Positions 18,937-29,259 of a stretch of DNA of 64,000 nucleotides are shown piece by piece. A program made the translations under genes and the position numbers. The stretch is from Nocardia mexicana NBRC 108244 (GTDB taxonomy: Bacteria; Actinomycetota; Actinomycetes; Mycobacteriales; Mycobacteriaceae), in the NCBI RefSeq assembly GCF_001613165.1, contig NZ_BDBV01000021.1, positions 162,581 through 226,580 on the forward strand, in the 5' to 3' direction. The notes beneath the pieces were generated by a model, which did no database searches, had not been told where the DNA came from, and saw only the letters and a program-made list of their open reading frames with translations. Within the stretch, counting starts at the first letter, position 1, and each line of letters begins with the position of its first letter.

Positions 18937-20367
18937 TTACAGCGGGATGTTCTTGTTGTGGCTGGCCCGCGCCGGTGCCGAGGCGAGCGCCGCGGCGATG
19001 GTGGAGCGGGTCTTGGCGGGGTCGATGACCTCGTCGACGACGCCGATCGCCAGCGCGCGGCCGACGCCGCCCGCGATGGCCTCGTGCTCGGCGGTCAGCC
19101 GCTCGAGCAGCGCCTCGCGCTCCTCCTCCGGAGCCTTGGCGATGGCCTTCTTGTGCAGGATGCCGACGGCGGCCTTGGCGCCCATGACGGCGACCTCGGC
19201 CTCCGGCCACGCGTACACCGCGGTCGCGCCCAGCGAGCGGGCGTTCATGGCGATATAGGCGCCGCCGTAGATCTTGCGGGTCACCAGCGTGACGCGCGGA
19301 ACCCGGGCCTCGGCGAAGGCGTGCAGCAGCTTGGCGCCGCGGCGCACCACGCCCTCCCACTCCATGCCGACACCGGGCAGGTAGCCGGGCACGTCGGTGA
19401 CGACCACGATCGGAATGCCGAAGGAGTTGCACAGCCGCACGAAACGCGCTGCCTTCTCGGCACTTTCGGAGGTGAGGCAGCCGCCCATGCGCAGCGGGTT
19501 GTTCGCCAGCACGCCGACCGTGCGCCCGGCCAGGCGGCCCAGTCCGGTGACGATGCTGCGCGCGTAGCCGCCCTGCAGCTCCTCGAAGGAGGATTCGCCG
19601 TCGACGTTGTCGAGCAGCTCGTGGATGACCGGCTTCACGTCGTAGGCGCGCTTGGCCGACTCCGGCAGCATGGCCTTGAGGTCGACATCGCCGTGCGCGG
19701 CGGCGAGCATGTCGAATTCGCCCTGCTCGGCGAACATCGACACCAGCTTGCGGCCGCGGTTCATCGCGTCGTCCTCGTCGTTCGCGACGACGTGGCACAC
19801 ACCGGACTTCTTGCCGTGCGTCTCCGGGCCGCCCAGGGTGGCCATGTCGACGTTCTCGCCGGTCACCGAGCGCACCACGTCGGGGCCGGTGACGAAGACG
19901 CGGCCCTCCGGCGCCATGATGACGATATCGGTGAGGGCGGGACCGTACGCGGCGCCGCCGGCGGCGAAGCCGACCACCACGGAAATCTGGGGGATCAGGC
20001 CCGACGCGCGAACCATGGCCTCGAAGACCAGGCCGACCGCGTGCAGCGCCTCGACACCCTCGGCCAGGCGGGCGCCGCCGGAGTGCCAGATGCCGACGAC
20101 GGGGATCTTGGAGTCGATGGCGGTATCGATGGCGTCGACGATGTGCCTGCAGCCCTCGACGCCCATGGCGCCGCCCATCACGGTGGCGTCCGAGCAGTAC
20201 GCGACGGTGCGCACACCGTCGACCTCGCCGATGGCGGCCAGCACACCGGACTTGTCGCGGGGGTGCAGCGGGAGCACGGTTCCTGGATCGAAGAAGCGCT
20301 GCAACCGACCCAGCGGATCACGGGGATCGGTCGTGGCGTCCGCCTGGGCGGGGGCCATGGTGGTCAT
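18937..20367 (-). CDS. accD6: Acyl-CoA carboxylase carboxyltransferase beta subunit AccD6
   Basis: 476 residues with N- and C-terminal crotonase-like carboxyltransferase domains. Oxyanion loops GGAAYGP near 133 and GGAYIAMNAR near 362 are intact. AccD6 joins a biotinylated alpha subunit (AccA3 type, not in this window) to make malonyl-CoA for FAS-II and mycolate elongation. It is last in the fabD-acpM-kas-accD6 block, as in M. tuberculosis, but is separated from the KAS gene by a strong hairpin. The ATG at 20367 follows GAGGAGAG. Confidence 0.9.
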   Translation of the reverse strand: MTTMAPAQADATTDPRDPLGRLQRFFDPGTVLPLHPRDKSGVLAAIGEVDGVRTVAYCSDATVMGGAMGVEGCRHIVDAIDTAIDSKIPVVGIWHSGGARLAEGVEALHAVGLVFEAMVRASGLIPQISVVVGFAAGGAAYGPALTDIVIMAPEGRVFVTGPDVVRSVTGENVDMATLGGPETHGKKSGVCHVVANDEDDAMNRGRKLVSMFAEQGEFDMLAAAHGDVDLKAMLPESAKRAYDVKPVIHELLDNVDGESSFEELQGGYARSIVTGLGRLAGRTVGVLANNPLRMGGCLTSESAEKAARFVRLCNSFGIPIVVVTDVPGYLPGVGMEWEGVVRRGAKLLHAFAEARVPRVTLVTRKIYGGAYIAMNARSLGATAVYAWPEAEVAVMGAKAAVGILHKKAIAKAPEEEREALLERLTAEHEAIAGGVGRALAIGVVDEVIDPAKTRSTIAAALASAPARASHNKNIPL

Positions 20368-20422
20368 CGCGTTCTCTCCTCGAGGGGGTGTGGAGTCGCT
20401 GACGCGGCTACAGAAGTCGTTG

Positions 20423-20464
20423 TCCCGGTGGGGCTTTCGCGGATTGCCGAAAGCCCCACCGGGA
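20423..20464 (-). terminator. Perfect 17-bp stem between the KAS gene and accD6
   Basis: Arms at 20423-20439 and 20448-20464 are exact reverse complements around an 8-nt loop. It begins about 30 bp past the KAS stop and ends 56 bp before the accD6 start. There is no T-run after it, so it may be an attenuating terminator or an RNA-processing or stability structure that sets accD6 expression apart. Confidence 0.7.
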
Positions 20465-20493
20465 TCGCTGTGTAGAGAACCGGTCCGAGAGTG

Positions 20494-21744
20494 TCAGTAC
20501 CGGCCGAAGGCGAGCGCGACATTGTGCCCACCGAAACCGAACGAGTTGTTGATCGCGTACTCGATCTCCTGGCGGCGGGCCTCGCCGCGCACGACATCGA
20601 GGTCGATCTCCGGGTCCTGGTTTTCGAGGTTCAGCGTGGGCGGCACGATGCCGTCGCGGATGCTGAGCACGGTGAGCACCGACTCGAGGGCGCCGACGGC
20701 GCCGATCGAATGGCCCAGGGCGGATTTGGGCGCATAGACCGAGGCGTGGCTGCCGACGGCCAGGTTGATCGCGTTCGCCTCGGCGGTGTCACCGATCGGC
20801 GTCGCGGTCGCGTGCGCGTTGACGTGCGTGACGTCCTGCTTGGTCAGACCGGCGGTCTGCATGGCCCGCGTCATGGCCCGGGCAGCACCCTTGCCGTCGG
20901 GGGCGGGGGCGACCAGATGGAAGCCGTCCGAGGTGATACCCGCGCCCATCAGGCGGGCGTGGATGGTGGCCCCGCGCGCCTTGGCGTGCTCCTCGGTCTC
21001 GACGACCATGAGTGCACCGGCCTCGCCGAAGACGAAGCCGTCGCGAGCGGAGTCGAAGGGACGCGAGGCGCCCTTCGGATCGTCGTTGCGGGTGCTCATC
21101 GCGCGCATCATCGAGAACGCGGCGATCGGCACGGCGTCGATATAACCCTCGACGCCACCGGTGACGACCATGTCGGCGTCGCCCATCACGATCATCCGCC
21201 ACGCGTTCGCGATGGCCTCCGATCCCGACGAACACGCCGATACCGGCGTGACCACTCCCGCCCGGGCCTGCAATTCCAGACCCACCACGGCGGACGGCCC
21301 GTTCGGCATGACCATCTGAACTGCCAGCGGCGAAATCTTGCGATAGCCGCCGTTCTTCAGCTTGTCGACCGAGTCGATGAGCGCGTCGCCGCCACCGAGG
21401 CCGGTGCCGATCGCCACACCGAGCCGCTCGGGGTCGACCTCGGGAGATCCGGCGTTGCGCCACACCTCGCGACCGAGGACGGTCGCGAGCTGCTCCACGT
21501 ACGCCATGCGACGGCATTCGACCCGGCTGAGCAGGGTCTCCGGACGCACCTTCAGATGTCCGCCGATGCGGACCGGAAGGTCGTATTCCTCGACGAAGGA
21601 ATCCTCGAGAACGTCGATACCGCTCTCGCCGTTGAGGAGTCCCTTCCACGTCGCATCGACGTCGCCCGCGATCGACGTGGTCGCCGCCAGGCTCGTTACG
21701 ACGACGTTGGGAAAGTTCCCGTTCAAGGTGGAAGGAGTGGTCAC
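20494..21744 (-). CDS. kasA: Beta-ketoacyl-ACP synthase KasA (FAS-II)
   Basis: 416 residues, the same length as mycobacterial KasA and very similar by eye. The catalytic Cys is in SACSSGSEA (near 170); the two His are in [11 protein letters not shown] and ALGHSIGA; the end [18 protein letters not shown] is typical. It condenses AcpM-bound acyl chains with malonyl-AcpM to lengthen meromycolate chains. M. tuberculosis has kasA and kasB in tandem here; only one is present in this window. It follows acpM by 13 bp. Confidence 0.9.
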   Translation of the reverse strand: MTTPSTLNGNFPNVVVTSLAATTSIAGDVDATWKGLLNGESGIDVLEDSFVEEYDLPVRIGGHLKVRPETLLSRVECRRMAYVEQLATVLGREVWRNAGSPEVDPERLGVAIGTGLGGGDALIDSVDKLKNGGYRKISPLAVQMVMPNGPSAVVGLELQARAGVVTPVSACSSGSEAIANAWRMIVMGDADMVVTGGVEGYIDAVPIAAFSMMRAMSTRNDDPKGASRPFDSARDGFVFGEAGALMVVETEEHAKARGATIHARLMGAGITSDGFHLVAPAPDGKGAARAMTRAMQTAGLTKQDVTHVNAHATATPIGDTAEANAINLAVGSHASVYAPKSALGHSIGAVGALESVLTVLSIRDGIVPPTLNLENQDPEIDLDVVRGEARRQEIEYAINNSFGFGGHNVALAFGRY

Positions 21745-21757
21745 GGTATCGGGCCCT

Positions 21758-22060
21758 TTACTCGCCCTGGCCGAACTTGGCCTTGAGCTCCTCGGCCGCC
21801 TCGGCGTTCTCGGCCTCGAGCTTCTGGATGTAACCGACGGCGTCGCCGACGGTCTTCAGGCTCGCCAGATCCTCGTCCGGGATCTTCACGCCGTACTTGT
21901 CCTCGGTCTGCACGGCGATCTCGACCATCGACAGCGAGTCGATGTCCAGGTCGTCGACGAAGGACTTCTCGATGGTCACCTCGGAGGGCTCGATGCCGGT
22001 CACCTCTTCGATGATCTTGCCGAGCTCTTCGACGATCTGTTCCTGGGTCAGAGCGGCCAC
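21758..22060 (-). CDS. acpM: Meromycolate-type acyl carrier protein AcpM
   Basis: 100 residues. The phosphopantetheine site is Ser42 in DIDSLSM. The chain continues about 20 residues past the usual ACP end ([18 protein letters not shown]), the hallmark of mycobacterial AcpM. It carries growing acyl chains between FabD, KasA and the FAS-II reductases. It lies between fabD and kasA in the expected order. The ATG start has a GGGAGC-type site upstream. Confidence 0.93.
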   Translation of the reverse strand: MAALTQEQIVEELGKIIEEVTGIEPSEVTIEKSFVDDLDIDSLSMVEIAVQTEDKYGVKIPDEDLASLKTVGDAVGYIQKLEAENAEAAEELKAKFGQGE

Positions 22061-22191
22061 TTCGTGGCTCCCTTCTTGTTACTCTCTAGGGTTTCGAGTG
22101 TTTCTTCGGTCTGTGTTCTTCTTCGGAACGAGGCGAATGATCGTTTCTTCCGCCTCGTCACGGCCTGCGTCGTTGCGTGCCGCGTGGAAAG

Positions 22192-23106
22192 CTATCCGTT
22201 AGCCAGCAGATCGGCCAACGCGGGGATGTCCTCGGGGGTCTTCAGCGCCAGATTCGGGGTGCCCTTGAGCTCCCGCTTGGCGATGCCGACCAGGGTCCCG
22301 GCGGGTGGCAGCTCGGCCACTCCGGAAACCCCTGCCGCGCGGACGGTTTCGGTGCACAGATCCCACCGGACGGGCCGGGTCACCTGTGCCGCGAGCTTCT
22401 CGATGGCGTCTTTGCCCGAGGTGACCGGCTTACCGTCGTAGTTCGACAGTAGGGTCCGGGTCGGCTCGCTCACAGTTATCTGCGCAATGGCCTCCGTCAC
22501 AGCGTCCTGGGCCGGTGCCATGAACGCGGTATGGAAGGCCCCGGCGACGGGCAGCGCGCGGATGCGCGCCTTCTCCGGCGGGTTCGCCGCCAGTTCCGCC
22601 AGTGCGTCCAGCCGGCCCGCCGCCACGATCTGCCCGGCCGCATTGCGGTTGGCCGGAATCAGGTCGAGTTCGGCGAGGCGGTCGAGCACGGCGGCCTCGT
22701 CACCGCCGAGCACTGCGGACATGCCGGTCGGTTCCAGCGCGCACGCCTTGGCCATCTCCGCACCGCGGATGGCGGCCAGTGTCACGGCCTCGTCGGGGGA
22801 GATGACCCCCGCGACGGCCGCGGCGGCGAACTCGCCGACCGAATGTCCGGCGACGATGGTGTCCGCCGGAACCGTGTTCTCCGAGATTTCCGCGAACGCG
22901 AGCAGCGCCGCGGCGACAACGAGCGGCTGGGTCACCGCCGTGTCCTTGATGTCGTCCGCCGTAGCGGTGGTGCCCAGCTGCACCAGATCCAGGCCGGAGG
23001 CCTTGGACCACAGTTCGAGACGGTCACGCGCGCCGGGAAGATCGAGCCAAGGCGCGAGCATGCCGGGTGTCTGAGAGCCCTGTCCAGGGGCGTACAACGC
23101 GATCAC
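22192..23106 (-). CDS. fabD: Malonyl-CoA:ACP transacylase FabD
   Basis: 304 residues from the GTG at 23106 (N-terminus VIALYAPGQGSQT), which fits the mycobacterial start; longer readings upstream lack conserved sequence. Catalytic Ser lies in GHSVGE and His in GAFHTAFM. It loads malonyl groups from malonyl-CoA onto AcpM. It follows mabR in the same direction with a 127-bp gap, where the MabR-controlled promoter would be expected. Confidence 0.9.
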   Translation of the reverse strand: MIALYAPGQGSQTPGMLAPWLDLPGARDRLELWSKASGLDLVQLGTTATADDIKDTAVTQPLVVAAALLAFAEISENTVPADTIVAGHSVGEFAAAAVAGVISPDEAVTLAAIRGAEMAKACALEPTGMSAVLGGDEAAVLDRLAELDLIPANRNAAGQIVAAGRLDALAELAANPPEKARIRALPVAGAFHTAFMAPAQDAVTEAIAQITVSEPTRTLLSNYDGKPVTSGKDAIEKLAAQVTRPVRWDLCTETVRAAGVSGVAELPPAGTLVGIAKRELKGTPNLALKTPEDIPALADLLANG

Positions 23107-23233
23107 GTCTCTACAAAACACCGTGTGAGCCCTCCGCGGAGATGTCGACGCGAATGAAGCTTGTCGGCAGCTTTTGTGTGGACCCCACAAAACGGCACGT
23201 GGGATGTCGGGATCGACCGATTCGCCGGAGCCG

Positions 23234-24562
23234 TTACATCCCATCTTCGTAAAAGGTGGCGGGGGAGGCCTCTGGGGCGGAAGTTGGCGATTCGTTACGA
23301 GTTCGTGTCAGACGACCTACTGTGGCGGCAATCCGGAGCACGTAGGCATCACGGGGATTCATCGGATCCCGGCCCGTGATGTCGGCGATCCGCTTCAGCC
23401 GATAGCGCACCGTATTTGGATGAACGAACAGCTGGCGGGCGCAGGTCTCGACGGCTCCACCGCAATCCAGATAGGCATCCAGGGTGTCGGCCAAGGCCGA
23501 CCCGGCGGCGGCCAACGGTAGCACAAGATACTCGTTGAGAGCGTCGACCGCAGCTCGATCGCCGAGCAGGGCCCGTTCGGGCAGAAGTTCGGACGCGTGC
23601 ACCGGCCGCGGCGCCCCGCGCCAGCCCACCACCGCCTCCATGCCGGCCATCGCCTCGATCGCGCTGACGTGCGCGGCCGACAGCGTGCGGGTGGTCGGCC
23701 CGATCACCACCGGACCGTCGGAGAAGGCCTCGGCGAGCAGGTCGGCCAGCAGCGGCGACGGGTAGGCGGTATCGCCCAGGTGCCCGCTGACCACCATCAC
23801 CAACCGCGAGCCCTGTACAACCGCCAACGCCGCATGGCCGTGCCGGGCGGCGAGGGTGTGCACCGATCCCACCACCGCGACCTGGTCCTTGGGTGGCGTG
23901 CCCACCAGCACCGTCGCCGGAGCGGTGGCGTCCCAGTTCAATGTGGCCGCCCGGGAGAGCATTTCGGGGCCGGTGTCGCCGCGCACAACGGCGTCGACGA
24001 CCAGGGCCTCCAGCCTCGTGTCCCAGGCGCCGCGCGATTCGGCGGCGCTGGCGTACACCGAGGCGGCCGCGAAACCGAGCTCGCGGCCGTAGCGCAGCAC
24101 CGCCTCGGTCAGCGCGACCAGCTGCCGGTCGTTGCGGGCCAGCGCGGGCAGCCACTGCTCGAAGAACTCCATGGCCACCCGGACCATGTCGACGGTCTGG
24201 CGCAGCGTCAGCCGCCTGGCGAGATCCTGCGGGATGACCTGGAAGGCGTCGAGGCTGAATCGGATATCGCTCTCCGGATCCTGCAGCCACTCCAGGAAAT
24301 TCACCACGGCGGTCTGCACCAGCATCTGGACACCGGCCCGCTGCGCGGCGTCCAGGTCGCCGAAGAACGGCAGCCGGTCCTCCATCGACGCGATCGCCTC
24401 GGTCGACAGCCGTCCGGAGAACTGCTTCACCCGCTTGAGCAGGGTGTCCGGGAGCGGGTCGCGGGTCTGCTGGTACGGCGAGAGCGCGCCGGTCGGGAGG
24501 TATACCTCATGCTCGGACGAGGTGTCGGAGACCCGGCGCGGCCGCGGCGGTTTACGATCCAC
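23234..24562 (-). CDS. mabR: MabR-like PucR-family regulator of the FAS-II operon
   Basis: 442 residues. The C-terminal helix-turn-helix FVHPNTVRYRLKRIADITGRD is the PucR/CdaR-type DNA-binding end; the rest is a CdaR-like sensor region. M. tuberculosis MabR (Rv2242) sits at the same place between aceE and fabD and controls FAS-II by acyl-CoA-dependent binding upstream of fabD. The same control is likely here but not shown. The GTG at 24562 follows AGGAGAG; its N-terminus is longer than the mycobacterial one and rich in Pro/Arg. Confidence 0.85.
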   Translation of the reverse strand: MDRKPPRPRRVSDTSSEHEVYLPTGALSPYQQTRDPLPDTLLKRVKQFSGRLSTEAIASMEDRLPFFGDLDAAQRAGVQMLVQTAVVNFLEWLQDPESDIRFSLDAFQVIPQDLARRLTLRQTVDMVRVAMEFFEQWLPALARNDRQLVALTEAVLRYGRELGFAAASVYASAAESRGAWDTRLEALVVDAVVRGDTGPEMLSRAATLNWDATAPATVLVGTPPKDQVAVVGSVHTLAARHGHAALAVVQGSRLVMVVSGHLGDTAYPSPLLADLLAEAFSDGPVVIGPTTRTLSAAHVSAIEAMAGMEAVVGWRGAPRPVHASELLPERALLGDRAAVDALNEYLVLPLAAAGSALADTLDAYLDCGGAVETCARQLFVHPNTVRYRLKRIADITGRDPMNPRDAYVLRIAATVGRLTRTRNESPTSAPEASPATFYEDGM

Positions 24563-24758
24563 TGCTCAATACTCTCCTGCGGGGGCGTCGGCCCCGCATC
24601 CCCTGGTCCCGTCGGTGTGCCGTCGAGGGGTTCGCGGCGCGGCCTGACCTGGTGATTCTGTTGTGCTGGCGCGTCCGTGACAGCTCACCGTCCCGGAGTG
24701 TCCGCGAGCGCCCGTCGCCCCGGACCCGGGGACCGATGCCGGGACGACGGGAAGCGGC

Positions 24759-27644
24759 TCACGCCAGTTGTTCCTCGGTGCTCGTCGACACCTCGGCGGC
24801 GTTCACGTCGTCGATGCGGTAGCGCGACGCGGCCTCGGTGACCTTGGCGGCGTCGATCTTTCCCGCGCGGGCCAGCGCCTGCAGGGCCGCGACCACGATC
24901 GACTGGGCGTCGACGTTGAACACCCGGCGCGCGGCGGGACGGGTATCGGAGAAGCCGAAGCCGTCGGTGCCGAGGGTGACGTAGTCGCCCGGGACCCACT
25001 TGCGGATCTGGTCCTGGACCGAGCGCATCCAGTCCGAGGCGGCGACGAACGGGCCCTCCGCCTGCGACAGCACCTGCGTCACATAGGGAACGCCGGGATC
25101 GGTGCCCGTATGGCGCAGCGCGGCGATCTCCTTGGCCACGGCCTCTTTTCGCAGCTCGCTGTAGGAGGTCACCGACCACACATCGGCCTGCACACCCCAC
25201 TCCGAGGCGAGCAGTTCCTGCGCCCGCAGGCCGTCGGGCACGGTCACGCCCGACACCAGGATCTGGGCCCGGACATCGCCCGCGCCGCCGCGCTTGTACA
25301 GGTAGATGCCCTTCAGCAGGCCCTCGATATCGAGGTCGTCCGGCTCGGCCGGCTGCGGGTAGGGCTCGTTGTACATGGTGATGTAGTAGAAGACGTTCTC
25401 GCCGCCGAACGCGTCGTCGTCCTTGTGCGGGTGGGTGCCGGGCAGCGCCCCGGGCTCCGGCTGCCCGCCGCCGTACATCCGACGCAGGCCGTCGCGCACG
25501 ATGTGGGCGATCTCGAACGAGAACGCCGGGTCATAGGCGACCGCAGCCGGATTAGTCGACGCCAGCAGCAGCGAGTGACCGTCGTTGTGCTGCAGGCCCT
25601 CACCGGTCAGCGTGGTTCGCCCAGCGGTTGCTCCGAGGACGAATCCGCGCGTCAGCTGATCCGCCGCGGCCCACAGTCCGTCGCCCGTCCGCTGGAAGCC
25701 GAACATCGAGTAGAAGATGTACAGCGGGATCATCGGCTCGCCGTGCGTGGCGTAGGCGGTGCCCGCCGCGGTGAACGAGGCGGTCGATCCGGCCTCGTTG
25801 ATGCCCTCGTGCAGGATCTGCCCCACTTGACTTTCTTTGTAGGCAAGCATCAATTCCGCGTCGACCGATGTGTACAACTGGCCGTTGCGGTTGTAGATCT
25901 TCAACGAAGGGAACCACGAGTCCATGCCGAAGGTGCGGGCCTCGTCGGGGATGATCGGGACGATCCGCTTACCGATCTCCTTGTCGCGCAACAGCTCCTT
26001 CATCAGCCGCACGAACGCCATCGTGGTCGCGACGTTCTGCTTGCCCGAGCCCTTGCGGACCGAGCGGTAGGCCTCGTCGCCGGGCAGTTGCAGAGGCTTT
26101 GCCGCCGCGCGCCGCTCGGGCACGAAACCGCCCAGGGTGCGGCGGCGGTCCAGCATGTACTGGATGGCCGGATCCTCCTTGCCGGGATGGTAGTAGGGCG
26201 GCAGGTAGGGGTCGGCCTCGAGCTGCTCGTCGGTGATCGGGATGCGCTGCACGTCGCGGAACGCCTTCAGGTCGTCCAGCGTCATCTTCTTCATCTGGTG
26301 CGTGGCGTTGCGGGCCTCGAAGTGCTTGCCCAGGCCGTAGCCCTTGATGGTCTTGGCCAGGATCACCGTCGGCTGGCCCTGGTGCGCCAGCGCCGCCGCG
26401 TAGGCCGCGTAGATCTTGCGGTAGTCGTGGCCGCCGCGCTTGAGGTTCCAGATCTGCTGGTCCGACAGGCCTTTCACCAGTTCCTTGGTGCGCGGGTCGC
26501 GGCCGAAGAAGTGCTCGCGGACGTAGGCGCCGTCGTTGGCCTTGTAGGTCTGGTAATCGCCGTCGGGGGTGGAGTTCATCAGGTTCACCAGGGCGCCGTC
26601 GCGGTCCGCGCTCAGCAGCGTGTCCCACTCGCGACCCCAGATGACCTTGATGACGTTCCAGCCCGCGCCGCGGAAGAACGACTCCAGCTCCTGGATGATC
26701 TTGCCGTTGCCGCGCACCGGGCCGTCGAGACGCTGCAGGTTGCAGTTGATGACGAAGGTCAGGTTGTCCAGGCCCTCGTTGGCCGCCACCTGGATCAGGC
26801 CGCGCGATTCGGGCTCGTCCATCTCGCCGTCGCCGAGGAACGCCCACACGTGCTGATCGGAGGTGTCCTTGATGCCGCGGTCGTGCAGGTAGTGGTTGAA
26901 CCGGGCCTGGTAGATGGCGTTCATCGGGCCCAGACCCATGGAGACCGTGGGGAATTCCCAGAAGTCGGGCATCAGGCGCGGGTGCGGGTACGACGACAGC
27001 CCGTGCCCCGGGCCGCCGTGGCTGTACTCCTGGCGGAACCCGTCGAGCTGATCCTCGCCGAGGCGGCCCTCGAGGTACGCGCGGGCGTAGATGCCGGGGG
27101 AGGCGTGACCCTGGATGAAGATCTGGTCGCCGCCGCCGGAGTGGTCCTTGCCGCGGAAGAAGTGGTTGAAGCCGACCTCGTACATCGCCGCGGAGGACGC
27201 GTAGGTCGAAATGTGGCCGCCCACACCGATACCCGGCCGCTGGGCGCGGTGCACCATGACCGCGGCGTTCCAGCGGATCCAGGCGCGGAAGCGGCGCTCG
27301 ACCTCTTCGTCGCCGGGGAACCAGGGCTCGTTCTCGGTGGGGATCGTGTTCACGTAGTCGGTCGAGGTCAGCGACGGGATCGCGACGTGGCGCTCACCGG
27401 CGCGCTCGAGCAGGCGCAGCATCAGGTAGCGCGCGCGGCCCGGACCCTCGCGGTCGAGCATCTCGTCGAAGGACTCCAGCCACTCGCTGGTCTCCTCCGG
27501 ATCGATATCCGGTAGGTAGGACGCCACCCCCTCGCGGATCACGCGCACACGAGCCCCGGCCGGTCGTGTGCTTGCCGACTCCGCGCCGGTGGGGGCGCTG
27601 TTGGCGTTGGAACTCGATGACATCGGGTGCATCAGATCTGTCAA
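24759..27644 (-). CDS. aceE: Pyruvate dehydrogenase E1 component AceE (homodimeric)
   Basis: About 961 residues. It oxidatively decarboxylates pyruvate with thiamine diphosphate and hands the acetyl group to E2. The ThDP site is GDGEMDEPE...[17 protein letters not shown] (visible as [10 protein letters not shown] and [11 protein letters not shown]), with HGGPGHG near the N-terminal domain. No E2 or E3 gene is in this window. The TTG at 27644 lies 8 nt after GAGGAG and gives [10 protein letters not shown]; ATGs at 27632 and 27623 are possible alternatives. Its place next to mabR is conserved in mycobacteria. Confidence 0.9.
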   Translation of the reverse strand: MTDLMHPMSSSSNANSAPTGAESASTRPAGARVRVIREGVASYLPDIDPEETSEWLESFDEMLDREGPGRARYLMLRLLERAGERHVAIPSLTSTDYVNTIPTENEPWFPGDEEVERRFRAWIRWNAAVMVHRAQRPGIGVGGHISTYASSAAMYEVGFNHFFRGKDHSGGGDQIFIQGHASPGIYARAYLEGRLGEDQLDGFRQEYSHGGPGHGLSSYPHPRLMPDFWEFPTVSMGLGPMNAIYQARFNHYLHDRGIKDTSDQHVWAFLGDGEMDEPESRGLIQVAANEGLDNLTFVINCNLQRLDGPVRGNGKIIQELESFFRGAGWNVIKVIWGREWDTLLSADRDGALVNLMNSTPDGDYQTYKANDGAYVREHFFGRDPRTKELVKGLSDQQIWNLKRGGHDYRKIYAAYAAALAHQGQPTVILAKTIKGYGLGKHFEARNATHQMKKMTLDDLKAFRDVQRIPITDEQLEADPYLPPYYHPGKEDPAIQYMLDRRRTLGGFVPERRAAAKPLQLPGDEAYRSVRKGSGKQNVATTMAFVRLMKELLRDKEIGKRIVPIIPDEARTFGMDSWFPSLKIYNRNGQLYTSVDAELMLAYKESQVGQILHEGINEAGSTASFTAAGTAYATHGEPMIPLYIFYSMFGFQRTGDGLWAAADQLTRGFVLGATAGRTTLTGEGLQHNDGHSLLLASTNPAAVAYDPAFSFEIAHIVRDGLRRMYGGGQPEPGALPGTHPHKDDDAFGGENVFYYITMYNEPYPQPAEPDDLDIEGLLKGIYLYKRGGAGDVRAQILVSGVTVPDGLRAQELLASEWGVQADVWSVTSYSELRKEAVAKEIAALRHTGTDPGVPYVTQVLSQAEGPFVAASDWMRSVQDQIRKWVPGDYVTLGTDGFGFSDTRPAARRVFNVDAQSIVVAALQALARAGKIDAAKVTEAASRYRIDDVNAAEVSTSTEEQLA

Positions 27645-27722
27645 AATCAAAGCTCCTCGTACAGGGGTGGACAAGCGGATGGCTCTAACCCCGGGTAGCC
27701 GCGGATGGCGGCTATCCCGTCA

Positions 27723-27766
27723 CGCGTTCGGTGTCACCTCGCTGGCGCTCGGTGACACCGCACGCG
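27723..27766. promoter_or_regulatory. Large palindrome in the aceE/lipoprotein divergent region
   Basis: Arms CGCGTTCGGTGTCACC (27723-27738) and GGTGACACCGCACGCG (27751-27766) pair with a single mismatch around 12 nt. They lie in the 328-bp gap (27645-27972) between the divergent starts. It may be an operator or an RNA hairpin; a second, short reiterated stretch CGCTCGCTGCGCTCGCTCA follows at about 27790-27808. Nothing else in the gap looks like a gene. Confidence 0.45.
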
Positions 27767-27972
27767 AGGCGCGCAGCGTTGATGGTTCGCTCGCTGCGCT
27801 CGCTCACGTGGGGCGCATCTCACATCCTTGTCGATGATGCGTCCCAGGTCATCATGTCAGCCGGAAATCCAGTACCGTTCTCCAGGCGACCGCGATGTCT
27901 GTGCCGGCCCCGCCGGGCACCGCGTACGCCCCAGATGAACCACCGCCGAGGGATCGAGAAGCGGGGAGGACG

Positions 27973-28530
27973 ATGAAACTGCTGAACCCACGTGGGTTCG
28001 GATTGGCGTGCGCGACCGTGGCGGTCGGCACGGGACTAGTGGTGGCCGGATGCTCCAGCTCAATCCACGGTACCGCGACCGTGAATCAGGCGGACGCATC
28101 CGCGTTCCGGACCGAGATGGCGTCGTCCTCGGCGGCGGCGACCTCCTCGCAGAAGGCCGCGTCGGAGGCGAAGGCCGTCAGCGAGAACTGCAGCCCGTTC
28201 CGCGATATGGCCGGAGCGGCGACGACCAAGTACAACGAGTTCGTCGACGCCCACGACGCCAACGCACCGGACCAGGACGCCAAGCGCGACACCTCCGCGC
28301 AGACCTGGGAGGACGCCGCACACTCCGTGGAGACCCGGATGCAGTCGTCGGGCACGGCGCTACCGGCCGACCTGGCGCAGAAGTTCACCGCCTACGCGGT
28401 GGCGGCGCGGGAGCTGGCGGGTGAGGCCCGAAAGATGACCTACACCGCGCCCGTCGGACCGCTCAACGACGCCAGCAAGAAGGTCAACGACGCGTTCGCC
28501 GCGGTGCGCGATGCCTGCCCGGCGCGCTGA
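27973..28530 (+). CDS. Putative lipoprotein
   Basis: 185 residues. A signal peptide ends in the lipobox VVAGC with Cys27 to be lipidated, so the protein should be anchored outside the membrane. The mature part is rich in Ala/Ser/Thr and helical, with two Cys (NCSPF, DACPAR) that may pair. The ATG follows GGGGAGGACG. Divergent from aceE. No known family was recognised; the site corresponds to that of Rv2240c in M. tuberculosis, but equivalence is not shown. Confidence 0.7.
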   Translation: MKLLNPRGFGLACATVAVGTGLVVAGCSSSIHGTATVNQADASAFRTEMASSSAAATSSQKAASEAKAVSENCSPFRDMAGAATTKYNEFVDAHDANAPDQDAKRDTSAQTWEDAAHSVETRMQSSGTALPADLAQKFTAYAVAARELAGEARKMTYTAPVGPLNDASKKVNDAFAAVRDACPAR

Positions 28531-28724
28531 GGCCGCGGCGCTCCCGGATGTCCCGTCCGGTCTTCGACATGCCGTCGACCGGGATTCGCCGCAGCTCCGG
28601 GCCTCCGGGTGGCGCCTGTTTACGCGACATTTCGGAGACCAAATGGGCGGATCGGCTTGCGCTGCGGCCGATAACCATGTTCGCTTGCAACTATCTATTG
28701 TCGGCAGTTGAGGAGGACACCACC

Positions 28725-29147
28725 GTGGTCGCCGCGGCGGACGCGCAGAACAACGCTCAGAAGCTTGGCATTTCACACGGAATGGTGGTTCAAGAGCTGG
28801 GCTGGGATGAGGACACCGACGACGGCCTGCGGTCGGACATCGAGGAGGTAATCGGCTCCGAGATGGTCGATGAGGACACCGATGAGGTGGTCGACGCCGT
28901 CGTGCTGTGGTGGCGGGACGGGGACGGCGACCTGGCCGACGAGCTGATGGATGCGATCGGCCCGCTGTCCGACGACGGTGTCATCTGGGTGCTCACCCCC
29001 AAGACGGGCCGGCCCGGCCACGTGGACCCGAGCGAGATCGCCGAGTCGGCGCCGACCGCGGGTCTGACGTCCACCACGCCGGTCAGCCTGGGGGTGTGGA
29101 CCGGGACCAAGCTCATGCAGCCCAAGACGCCCTCGAAACAGCGCTGA
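28725..29147 (+). CDS. DUF3052 family protein (Rv2239c-like)
   Basis: 140 residues from the GTG at 28725, 8 nt after AGGAGG. Recognisable conserved segments: AQKLGI, VQELGWDED, VVLLWWRD-type (VVLWWRDGDGDL) and LTPKTGRPGHV. DUF3052 is conserved in actinobacteria next to ahpE; its function is not known. It is acidic, without membrane segments, and probably cytosolic. Confidence 0.85.
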   Translation: MVAAADAQNNAQKLGISHGMVVQELGWDEDTDDGLRSDIEEVIGSEMVDEDTDEVVDAVVLWWRDGDGDLADELMDAIGPLSDDGVIWVLTPKTGRPGHVDPSEIAESAPTAGLTSTTPVSLGVWTGTKLMQPKTPSKQR

Positions 29148-29259
29148 CCGATCGCTCGACTAGGGTTGTGACCCGAGTGGGACCGTGCCGCTCGCGAGCT
29201 GTGCTGTCTGCTGTGGCAGTCGTGCTCGCGCGCGGCCATCGATCACAGGAGGACAGCGC

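Noticed and set aside
24768..27515. A 915-codon open frame on the plus strand opposite aceE
   Set aside because: It is a shadow of the aceE gene in high-GC DNA; its product is Val/His/Arg-rich with no family, while the minus strand encodes a clear AceE.
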